NCBI RefSeq assembly: GCF_900114975.1
Contig: NZ_FOUU01000001.1
Span: 558,001 to 622,000, forward strand
Source of the DNA: Thermodesulforhabdus norvegica
GTDB taxonomy: Bacteria > Desulfobacterota > Syntrophobacteria > Syntrophobacterales > Thermodesulforhabdaceae
Direction: 5' to 3'
DNA: 64,000 nt
Part shown: positions 37,405-45,748 of the stretch, piece by piece
Layout: each line of letters starts with the position of its first letter
How positions within the stretch are numbered: position 1 is the first letter of the stretch
The notes under the pieces: model-generated
The model's database searches: none
What the model was told of the DNA's origin: nothing
Seen by the model: only the letters and a program-made list of their open reading frames with translations
Program-made: the position numbers and the translations under genes

Positions 37405-38076
37405 ATGGTTGTTGCCGAAAGAAAACCCATAAAAGAAATCCTGGAGATGATGGCTGGCTACAAGAAGATTCTTCTTGTAGGATGCAAGGGTTGTGTTACC
37501 GTGTGTTGTGCCGGGGGAACCAAAGAGGTCGGAATTCTTGCGTCGGCCCTCCGAATCGCACGCAAAAAAGATGGTAACCCTATAGAAATTGTTGAATACA
37601 CTCTGGAACGCCAGTGTGACCCCGAGTACATCGAGCAGGTATCTTCCATAGTCGAGGGAGACGGAGTTGAAGCCATTCTTTCGATGGCCTGCAGCGTGGG
37701 ACCTCAGTACATGGCAAAACGTTATGCCGTGCCGGTGTATCCCGCTTTGAACACTACTTTTATTGGCGGTTCCCTTGAACACGGAGTATGGGCTGAATTC
37801 TGCCAGGCCTGTGGAAATTGCGTGATTCATCATTTCGGGGGAATATGTCCCGTTTCCCGGTGTTCGAAAAGTCTTTTTAACGGCCCCTGTGGTGGTTCTG
37901 CCGGTGGCAAGTGTGAAATAAGCAAAGAAGTTGATTGCGCATGGCATCTTATTTACGAGCGAATGAAAGCACTTGGTCGTCTTGACGATATGGCCAAAAT
38001 TTTCCCGATTAAAGATTGGTCAACCAGCAGAGACGGTGGACCCAGAAAGGTGGTCAGGGAGGATATGAGACTATGA
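37405..38076 (+). CDS. metV: methylene-THF reductase accessory subunit MetV
   Basis: This 223-residue cysteine-rich protein matches the zinc/iron-sulfur partner of MetF in acetogens. The first group is in KKILLVGCKGCVTVCCAGG. The second holds about eight cysteines, from CQACGNCVIHHFGGICPVSR to NGPCGGSAGGKCEIS. The family forms a complex with MetF and holds its clusters. It overlaps metF by four bases and follows the MvhD-like gene by 15, so the three make one complex. The name rests on the domain and context. Confidence 0.9.
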   Translation: MVVAERKPIKEILEMMAGYKKILLVGCKGCVTVCCAGGTKEVGILASALRIARKKDGNPIEIVEYTLERQCDPEYIEQVSSIVEGDGVEAILSMACSVGPQYMAKRYAVPVYPALNTTFIGGSLEHGVWAEFCQACGNCVIHHFGGICPVSRCSKSLFNGPCGGSAGGKCEISKEVDCAWHLIYERMKALGRLDDMAKIFPIKDWSTSRDGGPRKVVREDMRL

Positions 38077-38999
38077 AAGCCGGGAGTAGATTGGAAAAAA
38101 TTCTTTCAAGTGGGCAGTTTGCGGTAACGGGTGAGCTCGGCCCTCCCAGAGGAGCCGACGTTGAGGTTATAAAGAAAAAAGCAGAACATCTTCGAGGTAT
38201 GGTGGATTCCGTGAATGTAACGGACAATCAGACGTCCGTTGTTCGTATGTGCAGTATGGCGGTGTGCAAGCTGTTGCTTGAAATGGGACTTGAGCCAAAC
38301 CTTCAGATGACCTGCCGTGACCGCAATCGCATAGCCATACAGAGTGATCTTCTCGGAGCCTATGCACTGGGTATAAGAAACGTTCTCTGCCTTTCGGGGG
38401 ATCACAACAAGTTCGGAGACCATCCCCAGGCGAAAAATGTCTTCGACCTCGACTCGATTCAGCTTATTCAGACTGTAAAACAAATGAGGGACGAAGGGAA
38501 GCTTTTGAGCGGGCAGGAATGCGAGGGAGTTCCCAAGTTTTTCATAGGAGCAGCTGCCAATCCCTTTGGAGATCCTTTTGATTTCAGGCCTATAAGGCTG
38601 GCTAAAAAGGTCCAGGCCGGTGTGGATTTCATCCAGACTCAGTGCATTTACAACATGGAAAAATTCAGGGAATACATGAAGCGCGTGGTCGATATGGGAT
38701 TGGCGGAAAAGTGCTATATCCTTGCCGGAATAACCCCGCTTAAGTCTCTGGGTATGGCCCGCTACATGGCCAATTTTGTTCCCGGTCTTGATGTACCCGA
38801 TTATTATCTCAAAAGGCTTGCCGGTGTGGAAAAGAAAAAGCAGGCAGAAGAGGGTATAAAGATTGCCGTAGAACAGATTCAGCAGGTTCGGGAAATCGAA
38901 GGTGTTGCGGGAATCCATCTAATGGCCATAGAATGGGAGCACAGAGTTCCCGACATTATCAAAGCGGCGGGCCTTTATCCACGTCCGGAAGTAAACTAA
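38073..38999 (+). CDS. metF: methylenetetrahydrofolate reductase
   Basis: This 308-residue TIM-barrel flavoprotein reduces methylene-THF to methyl-THF. Its Glu in AVTGELGPPRGADVEVIKKK matches the catalytic residue, and NVTDNQTSVVRMCSMAVCKL, QMTCRDRNRIAIQSDLLGA and VLCLSGDH fit the family. The late IYNMEKFREYM and LAGITPLKSLGMARYMA segments are typical of the anaerobe branch. ATG 38073 shares its bases with the metV stop. Directly after the stop lies a strong terminator. Confidence 0.94.
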   Translation: MKAGSRLEKILSSGQFAVTGELGPPRGADVEVIKKKAEHLRGMVDSVNVTDNQTSVVRMCSMAVCKLLLEMGLEPNLQMTCRDRNRIAIQSDLLGAYALGIRNVLCLSGDHNKFGDHPQAKNVFDLDSIQLIQTVKQMRDEGKLLSGQECEGVPKFFIGAAANPFGDPFDFRPIRLAKKVQAGVDFIQTQCIYNMEKFREYMKRVVDMGLAEKCYILAGITPLKSLGMARYMANFVPGLDVPDYYLKRLAGVEKKKQAEEGIKIAVEQIQQVREIEGVAGIHLMAIEWEHRVPDIIKAAGLYPRPEVN

Positions 39000-39011
39000 T
39001 CTACCCGGGCA

Positions 39012-39040
39012 AAAAGCGGGAAGGAATCCTTCCCGCTTTT
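39012..39040. terminator. bidirectional terminator of metF and the K+ channel
   Basis: AAAAGCGGGAAGG pairs perfectly with CCTTCCCGCTTTT (13 bp, three-base loop AAT). Runs of A and T on both sides let it work on either strand between the convergent genes. The TAA of the minus-strand channel lies at its edge. Confidence 0.85.
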
Positions 39041-40106
39041 ACTCTCCCAACTTTACGTGACCACAGGAGCAAATACCCGCGGTGCTCGCTCCTCCTGAAA
39101 CGTCCAGAGCAAATTTTTCCAGGTTGTTTCTTGGGCCGATGGCTACCAGGATATCTCCCTCCTGAAGTACCTCTTTGGGAGAAGGATTGTATATCATCAC
39201 GCCGCTGGAACGTTTTATGGCCACGATTATCAAATTATAGGTACTTCTTATCTGCGACTCTATAAGATCTTTTCCTATAAGGCGGCATCCCGGCACGAGT
39301 GTAATTTCTTCCATGCTGAGTTCCATGCCTTCTCCGGAAAGGGCAAGCTCCAGGAAGTCGGTTACCGTTGGGCGCAAAATGTTGGAAGCTATTCTTCTTG
39401 CGCCGCTTACATAAGGAGAAACGACGCGGTTTGCTCCGGCTTTGAGCAGGCGTTTTTCCGCACCCGCCGTTCCCGCGCGGGCACAAATAAAGAGGTCCCT
39501 GTTGAGGTCTCTTGCCGTAAGGACGATAAAAACATTGTCGGTATCTCTCGCCACAACGGCAACGAGCCCCTTAGCCCTTTTTACCCCGGCCATAATCAAA
39601 ATCTCTTCTTCCGTAGCGTCGCCTATCAGGTAGGGAATGTTTTTCTCGGCAAGCTTTACCGCTTCGTCTTCTGATTGCTCTATAACGACTACGGGAACCT
39701 TTCGCTGCACGAGCTCGTCAACAACGATCTTTCCCATCTGACCATACCCGCAGATTATGTAATGGTCGTGCATTTCATCGAGTTTTCTTTTCACGCGACG
39801 CCTCCGATAAAGCTGAACAAATTGACCGTCCAGTAAGAACTCGCCGATATAAGCTACCTGAGACAGGACGAAGGCCATGCCTACGAAAATTAAAATGATC
39901 GTAAAAATTCTGCCCGCTTCGTCAAGGGGTCTGACCTCGCTGAACCCTATAGTTGTCAGGGTTATGACGGTCATGTAAAGAGCCTCAAGGAATGTAAACC
40001 CCTCGAGGCTAATATAACCAATGGTCCCGAAAAGGATTATGGATAGAGTCGCAAGAGTTGCAAAAATGAGTCTGTTTTTTACACTTTTGGGAATGTATTC
40101 AGCCAT
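39039..40106 (-). CDS. two-TM potassium channel with RCK domains
   Basis: This 355-residue MthK-like channel has TM1 (about 12-33), a pore helix with filter TVITLTTIGFSE (TIGFS in place of the usual TVGYG), TM2 (about 65-90), then an RCK_N Rossmann fold (HYIICGYGQMGKIVVDELVQ) and an RCK_C domain at 265-335. It would gate K+ by a ligand bound to the RCK ring. The filter variant weakens the K+ selectivity claim. It is last of a rluA-lipoprotein-channel run on the minus strand. A Cys/His pair (CSCGH) lies near the C-terminus. Confidence 0.88.
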   Translation of the reverse strand: MAEYIPKSVKNRLIFATLATLSIILFGTIGYISLEGFTFLEALYMTVITLTTIGFSEVRPLDEAGRIFTIILIFVGMAFVLSQVAYIGEFLLDGQFVQLYRRRRVKRKLDEMHDHYIICGYGQMGKIVVDELVQRKVPVVVIEQSEDEAVKLAEKNIPYLIGDATEEEILIMAGVKRAKGLVAVVARDTDNVFIVLTARDLNRDLFICARAGTAGAEKRLLKAGANRVVSPYVSGARRIASNILRPTVTDFLELALSGEGMELSMEEITLVPGCRLIGKDLIESQIRSTYNLIIVAIKRSSGVMIYNPSPKEVLQEGDILVAIGPRNNLEKFALDVSGGASTAGICSCGHVKLGE

Positions 40107-40109
40107 AAA

Positions 40110-40586
40110 TCATGACGAAATAAATGTTCTTGCACGAATTCCCGCCTCTTTTAGATCTATCAGTACGGGCTTCCAGGTGTTACTGTATCGATCTGCCCGC
40201 GCATCTAACAGGTATGTTCTGCCGGGCAGGACTTCGATCTGCACCGTCATCTTCCTTCTGGTGCAATAATCCCCAACATCGTGAATGGCACAATCCATAG
40301 AAACCTCAATCGTGTGTTTTCCGGGATACATTTCTATTTCCTGGATGACTCTTCCGTTCTGAAGATAAGTCGGCACTTTTTTTCCGTCCACTGAAAGGAC
40401 ATAAACTCCCGTCGTATCACAGGCCGACTTCTTAAGAGGATATTCATCGGGAACCAGATTTGTTATAATGCTTATGTATTCTCTGGGAAAGGGACCGCCT
40501 GTATAGGCTTTCCCGTGGTAATAACAACCTGCCAGCACAAAAAGAGTAATTAACCAGAGTGTCAGAGCAACACTTCTTTTCATCAT
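40110..40586 (-). CDS. unknown lipoprotein
   Basis: This 158-residue protein starts with a lipoprotein signal (hydrophobic stretch then LAGC at about residue 21), so it should be lipidated and anchored in the envelope. Three more cysteines lie in the mature part (SACDTTGVYVLS, DCAIHDVGDYCTRRK), enough for a disulfide. It has a PEGA-like beta pattern near KVPTYLQNGRVIQEIEMYPGKHTIEV. It lies 3 bases upstream of the channel gene. The family is not recognised. Confidence 0.75.
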   Translation of the reverse strand: MMKRSVALTLWLITLFVLAGCYYHGKAYTGGPFPREYISIITNLVPDEYPLKKSACDTTGVYVLSVDGKKVPTYLQNGRVIQEIEMYPGKHTIEVSMDCAIHDVGDYCTRRKMTVQIEVLPGRTYLLDARADRYSNTWKPVLIDLKEAGIRARTFISS

Positions 40587-40628
40587 AACAGCGTCCTCCC
40601 TGAAGTTACGTGAGAGACAAACCCTTAC

Positions 40629-41270
40629 CTATAGATACCGTAAAATAGCACGGAACTCAGGGGGAACGGAAGATTTAAAAGAATAAAAATCCTGCCCCTG
40701 AGGTTTTGGCAGTTTCAGTCTCATGCAGTGAAGATAGGTTCTATCGTGGATTAAAGCGGTCGCTCTTTCTCCATACATTTTGTCGCCTACTACGGGATGG
40801 CCTATGTGGTAGAGGTGGACTCTTAGCTGATGAGGGCGACCGGTTGTCGGAAAAAGCGCCATCATCGTACATTCCCTTCCGTAGGCCAGTACTTTGAAAT
40901 GGGTAACGCTTCGTTTACCTCTGTTAAAGTCCACACCCATTCTGCCCGAGCCAAAGCGTCTTATGGGAGCAGAAATGGTTCCTCTTTTTTGATCGACACG
41001 GCCGTGAACAACGGCGATGTAATGCTTATGGACTTTTCTCTCCTCAAATAGTTTATTAAGGTACCGATGAAAGAGCCGGTTCTTTGCAACCAGAAGTACC
41101 CCGCTTACGGGCTTGTCGAGGCGATGGACAGCGTACACGGAAGGACCTCGCACCCTGCGAAGTTCTGTGATGATATCCGATCCGTCGGGTTTCCTTTCGG
41201 GAATAACGGCAACCCCCGGAGGTTTATCAACGGCAATGATGTTTTCGTCTTCATATATAACTCGAAACAT
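40629..41270 (-). CDS. RluA-family pseudouridine synthase
   Basis: This 213-residue enzyme isomerises uridine in rRNA or tRNA. The catalytic Asp is in SVYAVHRLDKPVSGVLLVAK, the conserved Tyr lies in HKHYIAVVHG, and the C-terminal GRPHQLRVHLYHIGHPVVGDKMYG and LHCMRLKLP segments are typical. No S4 domain is present, and the protein is short, like the RluA/TruC group. The target base cannot be inferred. Confidence 0.93.
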   Translation of the reverse strand: MFRVIYEDENIIAVDKPPGVAVIPERKPDGSDIITELRRVRGPSVYAVHRLDKPVSGVLLVAKNRLFHRYLNKLFEERKVHKHYIAVVHGRVDQKRGTISAPIRRFGSGRMGVDFNRGKRSVTHFKVLAYGRECTMMALFPTTGRPHQLRVHLYHIGHPVVGDKMYGERATALIHDRTYLHCMRLKLPKPQGQDFYSFKSSVPPEFRAILRYL

Positions 41271-41326
41271 TCGTTCAACCCTGCTATCAATTAGCCTGAT
41301 ATTTTACGCAGGCTTAAGGGATTCTT

Positions 41327-41941
41327 ATGGAGAATATCACAGGATTTATAGGAAGCCTAAGTCAATTTAACGCTCTCGACTACATTTTGCTGGTGATCTC
41401 TGTTTTCTTTCTGGTAAGAGGAATCGTAAAAGGCGGTGCCGTTGTGGTTTTGGGCTCTCTGGGCTTTATTCTGGGACTCTGGCTTGGATTGACCTACTAC
41501 ATTCCCTTTGGAAAGATGATCTCCGAAGTCGTGCCGTCCTGGAAGCATACCGGGATTCTTGCTTTTCTTATAATTTTTTTCCTTACCTGGTTTGCCATAG
41601 GGGCCGTTGGGCACTGGCTGGCCGGGCTGCTGAAGAAAAGCGGACTCGGGGCTGTTGACAGGGTTCTGGGAGCCTTTGTCGGATTGATCATTGCCCTTAT
41701 CGTTCAGTCTCTCGTGGTTGCAACCTTTGCACTTTTTCTGCCCAGAGGTCATACGATTATTAAGGAGTCTGTACTTGCAAGGTATAGTCTCCAGGGCGTG
41801 GCCCTTATTTACTCTTGCCTTCCCGAGGGTGTAAAAGAAGAACTGGAAAGTCGCCGTCATGTGCTTCAGGATTACTGGAAAGGGCGAAGACGGGGCGAGG
41901 CGCCCGACCGAACTTCTGATGTAGAGAGGGGAAAAATATGA
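41327..41941 (+). CDS. cvpA: CvpA family membrane protein
   Basis: This 204-residue protein has four membrane segments (starting about residues 17, 43, 66 and 103), with the family stretch FNALDYILLVISVFFLVRGI and later LDRVLGAFVGLIIALIVQSL-like sequence (GAVDRVLGAFVGL). CvpA proteins are inner-membrane proteins needed for envelope stress resistance and colicin V release; the mechanism is not known. The C-terminus is basic. Its TGA overlaps mazG by four bases. Confidence 0.85.
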   Translation: MENITGFIGSLSQFNALDYILLVISVFFLVRGIVKGGAVVVLGSLGFILGLWLGLTYYIPFGKMISEVVPSWKHTGILAFLIIFFLTWFAIGAVGHWLAGLLKKSGLGAVDRVLGAFVGLIIALIVQSLVVATFALFLPRGHTIIKESVLARYSLQGVALIYSCLPEGVKEELESRRHVLQDYWKGRRRGEAPDRTSDVERGKI

Positions 41942-42582
41942 TTGACGCTTCTGCCTGTGTTCGGCAGCTCTGGGAGATCATAGATCGGCTCCGTGGAGAA
42001 AATGGATGTCCCTGGGACAGACAGCAAACTCCTGACACTGTGAAGGAATATATAATCGAAGAAGCTCATGAAGCCGTTGCGGCGGTCAGATCCGGAGACG
42101 TTGAGGAAATCAAGGAGGAGCTGGGCGACATTCTTTTTATGGTGCTTTTCATGGTCCATCTGTATCAAGAACAGGGAGACTTTACACTTGGGGATGTCTG
42201 CGAAGCCGTAAAGGCCAAAATGATAAGAAGGCATCCTCATGTTTTCGGGACGGTTCAGGTTAATTCGGCCGAAGATGTTAAGGACAACTGGCAAAAGATC
42301 AAAAAATCGGAGAAAAAGCATAAAAGCACGGGAATACCGCCCACCCTTCCGGCCCTTCTGAGAGCATACAGGATGCTTTCCAGGGGGCTTTTGCCGGAGA
42401 GCAGGTTAACCGAAGAAGAGGTCAGGAGGGAGTTGCTCCGCATTGCAGATGGCCGACCTGCTTCGAAGCCTCTCCTGGCCGATGAATTAGCCCGTTTACT
42501 GATATTGCTCGTTCAATGTGGGAGGCTTTACGACATCAAAGCTGAAGATGCTCTTCATAAAGTTCTGGATTTGTATTCCTAA
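41938..42582 (+). CDS. mazG: nucleoside triphosphate pyrophosphohydrolase MazG
   Basis: This 214-residue protein has the MazG start LWEIIDRLRGENGCPWDRQQ, the metal-binding EEAHEAVAAV and EELGDILFMVLFMV (EExxE and ExxD pattern), and RRHPHVFGTV. It removes pyrophosphate from non-canonical NTPs. The C-terminal half is shortened and lacks the full second MazG repeat found in the E. coli enzyme, ending in a helical tail. It overlaps cvpA by four bases and converges on the archease gene. Confidence 0.92.
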   Translation: MIDASACVRQLWEIIDRLRGENGCPWDRQQTPDTVKEYIIEEAHEAVAAVRSGDVEEIKEELGDILFMVLFMVHLYQEQGDFTLGDVCEAVKAKMIRRHPHVFGTVQVNSAEDVKDNWQKIKKSEKKHKSTGIPPTLPALLRAYRMLSRGLLPESRLTEEEVRRELLRIADGRPASKPLLADELARLLILLVQCGRLYDIKAEDALHKVLDLYS

Positions 42583-42590
42583 GAAAGGCT

Positions 42591-43034
42591 TTAAATGTCC
42601 ACAACCACCGTGGCCTCCCATCCTCTATCCGTTTTCATTAGAGAGAAACGGTGTAGCGTTACCGCTTTTACATCGACGAGAAATTCTCCTCTATAAGCAT
42701 TAAGATTTTGCCCCAGAAGATTGCAATCCAGGAACCATCCGTCTTTTTCCTGTCTTATTAAAAGATCCCTCGTATCGGTGCCTATCCTCAAAAGCAGGTG
42801 TTCGGAGTCTTTTAAGTAGATGATCTCTCTGAGGAGCTGATACAGCAGAAACTCGGGGGATTCTTCCCTTAAAGACAGGTTGCGCTTTTTCTCGGGGTAG
42901 ATCAGGTCGGGATCACTTACCATAACCCCGAGAAGAGCGTCCACAGCACTTCTAAATAGCTCTTCCATCGCGTTGCCCCAGGCTCTGAATGCCTGATCCG
43001 CCGGAGCCCAATCTTCGATGTACTCGTAAGGCAA
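42591..43034 (-). CDS. archease (RtcB activator family), TTG start
   Basis: This 147-residue protein matches the archease fold, which activates the RNA ligase RtcB by promoting guanylylation. The start LPYEYIEDWAPADQAFRAWG and the C-terminal VKAVTLHRFSLM with GWEATVVVDI are family segments; the Asp in the first segment is a metal-site candidate. I chose TTG 43034 because AGGAGG lies eight bases upstream and the family starts there. The frame is open for 100 codons further but over the preceding gene. It is 22 bases after the eRF1-like gene. No RtcB is in the window. Confidence 0.85.
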   Translation of the reverse strand: MPYEYIEDWAPADQAFRAWGNAMEELFRSAVDALLGVMVSDPDLIYPEKKRNLSLREESPEFLLYQLLREIIYLKDSEHLLLRIGTDTRDLLIRQEKDGWFLDCNLLGQNLNAYRGEFLVDVKAVTLHRFSLMKTDRGWEATVVVDI

Positions 43035-43056
43035 GGACTGACCCTCCTGCTTTAGG

Positions 43057-44220
43057 CTATCTGAGAAAGGCTCCCACGAATCCGTTTTGCTCAAGGTATT
43101 TTTTTGCCCCGGGAGACCTGACTTCCTCGATCCGCCCCTTGGATGCCAGAACCTTTTCGGATGCGAGCCATATAATGTCGTCGACCTCTTCCAGTTCTGC
43201 CGAGCAATAGGGACAGTTAGCATTCTCGGGAGCGTGATCAAGCAAGACCTCACACCTGGGACAGTAGTAACCCGAAACGGCATACCCCGAGGGGTAAACC
43301 AGAAGGTAAACTCTCCCCTGGTTAATTGCATCAAGAACGCCGTTTATCCCCATAACCGCCTTTTCAGAAGTACTTCCTGATTTGCTGGCGGCAGTTACCA
43401 CGTCTTTTACGAGCTTTTCTTCGACTGCCCTTTCTCTTTCCTCAATAGCAGGGATACACGCCTCAAGTACCTCTTTTTCCGAAGCCTTAACGGGCATACG
43501 AACTCTGTCCACAACCTTTTCCTGAAGAGATCGGGGTAGAAGTCTGTAGAATTCTGCCGTGACCTCGGGGGGGCCCATGAGTATTAGGTGGGGGAGTTGA
43601 TAGCGGAGGGTGAGTTCCTGAAGCCTTTCCGAAAGCTCTTTTAGGAACCACGAACTCCAGGTTTCTGCCCGTCTTTGAAAGACCATTTGAGATCTCATGT
43701 GGTCCGTTCCACTGGTCTTTCTGTGGCGAACGGGGGGGATATTTATCGCATCTTCCAGTTCTTCAATCTGCCCCAGGAAGACAATAAAGAACCGTGCTTT
43801 TTCCCGGTCCAGGAGTACCACCCCGTATCTCTCGTATTCGTCCATTGCTTCGATAAGAGGGCGCACGTAAGGAGTGTCTTCGTAGGCAACCACATTTGCC
43901 AGTCTGAGGGGGAGTTCTTCCTCGTAGTAGAAATCTTCTGAAACATCGCAGAAAGCCACGTAGGTTTTTCCGCCGGGTATCAGGTGTTCCACCCTTGACC
44001 TGATCCATCGGGAATCCTCTTCAAAATGTTCTTTCAGAGAACTGTCTTCGATATTCGCTCTAACCTTTTCCAGCATCTGATCCAGAAGCGTCCTGTAACC
44101 GCCTTTGGCATTGGCAGGGAGGGAGGGATCGATGTTCAGATAAACACTCAAAACCGGCGAGCCGTCTCTTGCGGTTCTTTCTTTCAACTCTTTTAAAACA
44201 TGGGGTTCAAATACCTTCAT
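43057..44220 (-). CDS. bacterial eRF1-like protein (baeRF/VLRF1 type)
   Basis: This 387-residue protein looks like the bacterial relatives of archaeal/eukaryotic release factor eRF1. The order is an N-terminal alpha/beta domain (SPVLSVYLNIDPS), an RNase-H-like middle domain with YERYGVVLLDREKARFF, a segment GTDHMRSQMVFQRR where eRF1 has its GGQ loop, and an L7Ae-like domain ending in a zinc ribbon (YYCPRCEVL then NCPYCSAE). The GGQ triad itself is absent. Known relatives act in ribosome rescue or hibernation. It forms an operon with DUF554 and archease genes. The function here is inferred from family only. Confidence 0.72.
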   Translation of the reverse strand: MKVFEPHVLKELKERTARDGSPVLSVYLNIDPSLPANAKGGYRTLLDQMLEKVRANIEDSSLKEHFEEDSRWIRSRVEHLIPGGKTYVAFCDVSEDFYYEEELPLRLANVVAYEDTPYVRPLIEAMDEYERYGVVLLDREKARFFIVFLGQIEELEDAINIPPVRHRKTSGTDHMRSQMVFQRRAETWSSWFLKELSERLQELTLRYQLPHLILMGPPEVTAEFYRLLPRSLQEKVVDRVRMPVKASEKEVLEACIPAIEERERAVEEKLVKDVVTAASKSGSTSEKAVMGINGVLDAINQGRVYLLVYPSGYAVSGYYCPRCEVLLDHAPENANCPYCSAELEEVDDIIWLASEKVLASKGRIEEVRSPGAKKYLEQNGFVGAFLR

Positions 44221-44247
44221 GGCGCCCTCCTGTTTCGGTTTAAGTTG

Positions 44248-44952
44248 TTAACCCCGGAATATGCTCTGGACTACGGGCACAAGCCATGCCAGAATTGGGG
44301 CCACCGCCAGAGCGGGAAGCATGTTTCCTATACGGATGTCTTTAAGCTGCAACAGGCGAATTCCGATTGCCAGTACCAGCAGTCCACCGGTCGCCGTCAT
44401 TTCGGCGATCATGGCTTCGGTCATGATGCTGTGGATATAGGATGCCGCCAGGGTTATCGCTCCCTGATAAAGAAAAACGCTGAAAATTGAGAAAAAAACT
44501 CCCCACCCCAGCGCAGCGGCCAGCCCGAGAGATGCAAACCCATCCAAGACCGATTTCATGGAAAGGATCGTGTAGTCCCCTTTTAATCCGTCCTGTATGG
44601 AACCCAGAATTGCCATTGGTCCCACACAAAAGAGCAAGCTGGAACTTACAAAGCCGTCAACGAAGTTTTTGTGTCCAGACAGTGAAAGCAACTTTTGTAC
44701 TCTTGAGGCAAAGGAGTTCAACCTATCTTCAATGTTAAGATATTCACCTATGATGCTCCCCGCAAGAAGGGCGCCCAGTACTATGAGAATATTTTCTGTT
44801 TTTAGACTCATCTGGATTCCGATTGCCACGGTAAGCAGTCCGAGACTGTCGAAAACGGTGCGCTGAATGTTTTCGGGTAGTTTTGATCCCATTGCAATTC
44901 CCAGCAGGCTACCTGCGGAAACTGCTCCGACATTGATGATGGTCCCCGTCAT
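44248..44952 (-). CDS. DUF554 family membrane protein (YdfK/YqgA type)
   Basis: This 234-residue polytopic protein has about seven hydrophobic segments, starting MTGTIINVGAVSAGSLLGIA, with GALLAGSIIGEYLNIE and CVGPMAILGSIQDGLKGD typical of the family. It may be a transporter; the substrate is unknown. ATG 44952 follows GGAGGAAAG; an upstream in-frame ATG adds 17 residues without family match. It heads the minus-strand eRF1-like/archease run. Confidence 0.88.
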   Translation of the reverse strand: MTGTIINVGAVSAGSLLGIAMGSKLPENIQRTVFDSLGLLTVAIGIQMSLKTENILIVLGALLAGSIIGEYLNIEDRLNSFASRVQKLLSLSGHKNFVDGFVSSSLLFCVGPMAILGSIQDGLKGDYTILSMKSVLDGFASLGLAAALGWGVFFSIFSVFLYQGAITLAASYIHSIMTEAMIAEMTATGGLLVLAIGIRLLQLKDIRIGNMLPALAVAPILAWLVPVVQSIFRG

Positions 44953-45046
44953 AGGCTTTCCTCCGTAGTCACTGTTTTCGGCAAGGATGGGATTTTTTAG
45001 CACAGGGGGAGTGAAAAAGAAAAACAGGGTTTTTTGCGTTTTTTTG

Positions 45047-45075
45047 TTGACAGGGTGCGGGCAGGTCGATAAATT
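45047..45075 (+). promoter_or_regulatory. promoter of the beta-oxidation operon
   Basis: TTGACA (45047-45052), 17 bases, then TAAATT (45070-45075). The expected start of transcription falls inside the palindrome that begins at 45077. Confidence 0.6.
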
Positions 45076-45076
45076 T

Positions 45077-45096
45077 CTGAATGAATATTCATTCAG
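45077..45096. promoter_or_regulatory. FadR(TetR)-type operator palindrome
   Basis: CTGAATGAAT-ATTCATTCAG is a perfect 20-bp inverted repeat without a spacer. Its core fits the Bacillus FadR (TetR family) box TGAATGANTANTCATTCA. Lying just past the -10 hexamer, it should let the TetR protein encoded next block transcription until an acyl-CoA releases it. Confidence 0.8.
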
Positions 45097-45114
45097 AATG
45101 GCAGGATCGGGATC

Positions 45115-45732
45115 ATGAAAGACAACTCAAAGCGAAAAAATGACAAGTACGACCGAATACTGGAAGCTGCCATCAGAGTTTTTGCAAGGAACGGTTTTTT
45201 CCAGTCCAGAGTCTCGGACATTGCCCGAGAAGCCGGCGTTGCAGATGGGACCATCTATCTCTACTTCCGTAACAAAGATGACCTGCTCATCTCTATCTTC
45301 GAAGAAAAAATGCGAGAAGCCATCGAAATTTTCAAAAGGGAATTGATGGAGTGTCCGGATGCAGAATCGAAGTTTCGCAAATTCGTCGAAGTTCATCTCT
45401 ACCTCTTTGAAAAAAATCCCGATCTTGCCTCGGTCCTGCAGGTTGAGCTCCGACAGAGTGCGCGCTTTATGAAAGAATACAAAAAGGTTGAGCTGAAAAG
45501 ATTCCTGGACCTTATCGGGCAGATCATTGAACAGGGCCAGGAGGAGGGGGTTTTTAGAAAAGAGATCTCGGTCAGCATTGCGAAGCGCTTTGTCTTTGGT
45601 GCTCTCGATGAGATCGTTTCCACGTGGGTGAGTCGTGGTTGTAAAGGCGACCTGAAAAGTCAGGCGCCGCACATCGTCGAGCTCTTCCTGCAGGGTTTTA
45701 AGTGCAGGCAGACAACCGAGAACGTCTCATAA
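45115..45732 (+). CDS. TetR-family regulator of fatty-acid degradation (FadR type)
   Basis: This 205-residue repressor has an N-terminal helix-turn-helix (ILEAAIRVFARNGFFQSRVS, then IAREAGVADGTIYLYFRNKD) and a helical ligand domain with the TetR_C pattern typical of YsiA/FadR-like proteins. It is the first gene after the palindrome and promoter and is 16 bases before the acyl-CoA dehydrogenase. The likely signal is a long-chain acyl-CoA, by analogy with FadR of Bacillus and Thermus. The operator sequence, not only position, supports this. Confidence 0.88.
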   Translation: MKDNSKRKNDKYDRILEAAIRVFARNGFFQSRVSDIAREAGVADGTIYLYFRNKDDLLISIFEEKMREAIEIFKRELMECPDAESKFRKFVEVHLYLFEKNPDLASVLQVELRQSARFMKEYKKVELKRFLDLIGQIIEQGQEEGVFRKEISVSIAKRFVFGALDEIVSTWVSRGCKGDLKSQAPHIVELFLQGFKCRQTTENVS

Positions 45733-45748
45733 CAGGAGGCTGGGTGCA

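Noticed and set aside
38106-38918. Long minus-strand open frame opposite metF
   Set aside because: It has no family match or ribosome site, and metF on the plus strand is certain. Similar antisense frames opposite murF (51385-52326), the sugar aminotransferase (57979-58827), thiolase (47887-48855) and the chemoreceptor (12722-13324) were rejected for the same reason.
43035-43334. Upstream 100-codon extension of the archease gene
   Set aside because: It overlaps the eRF1-like gene out of frame. The TTG at 43034 has a strong ribosome site and gives the normal family start.
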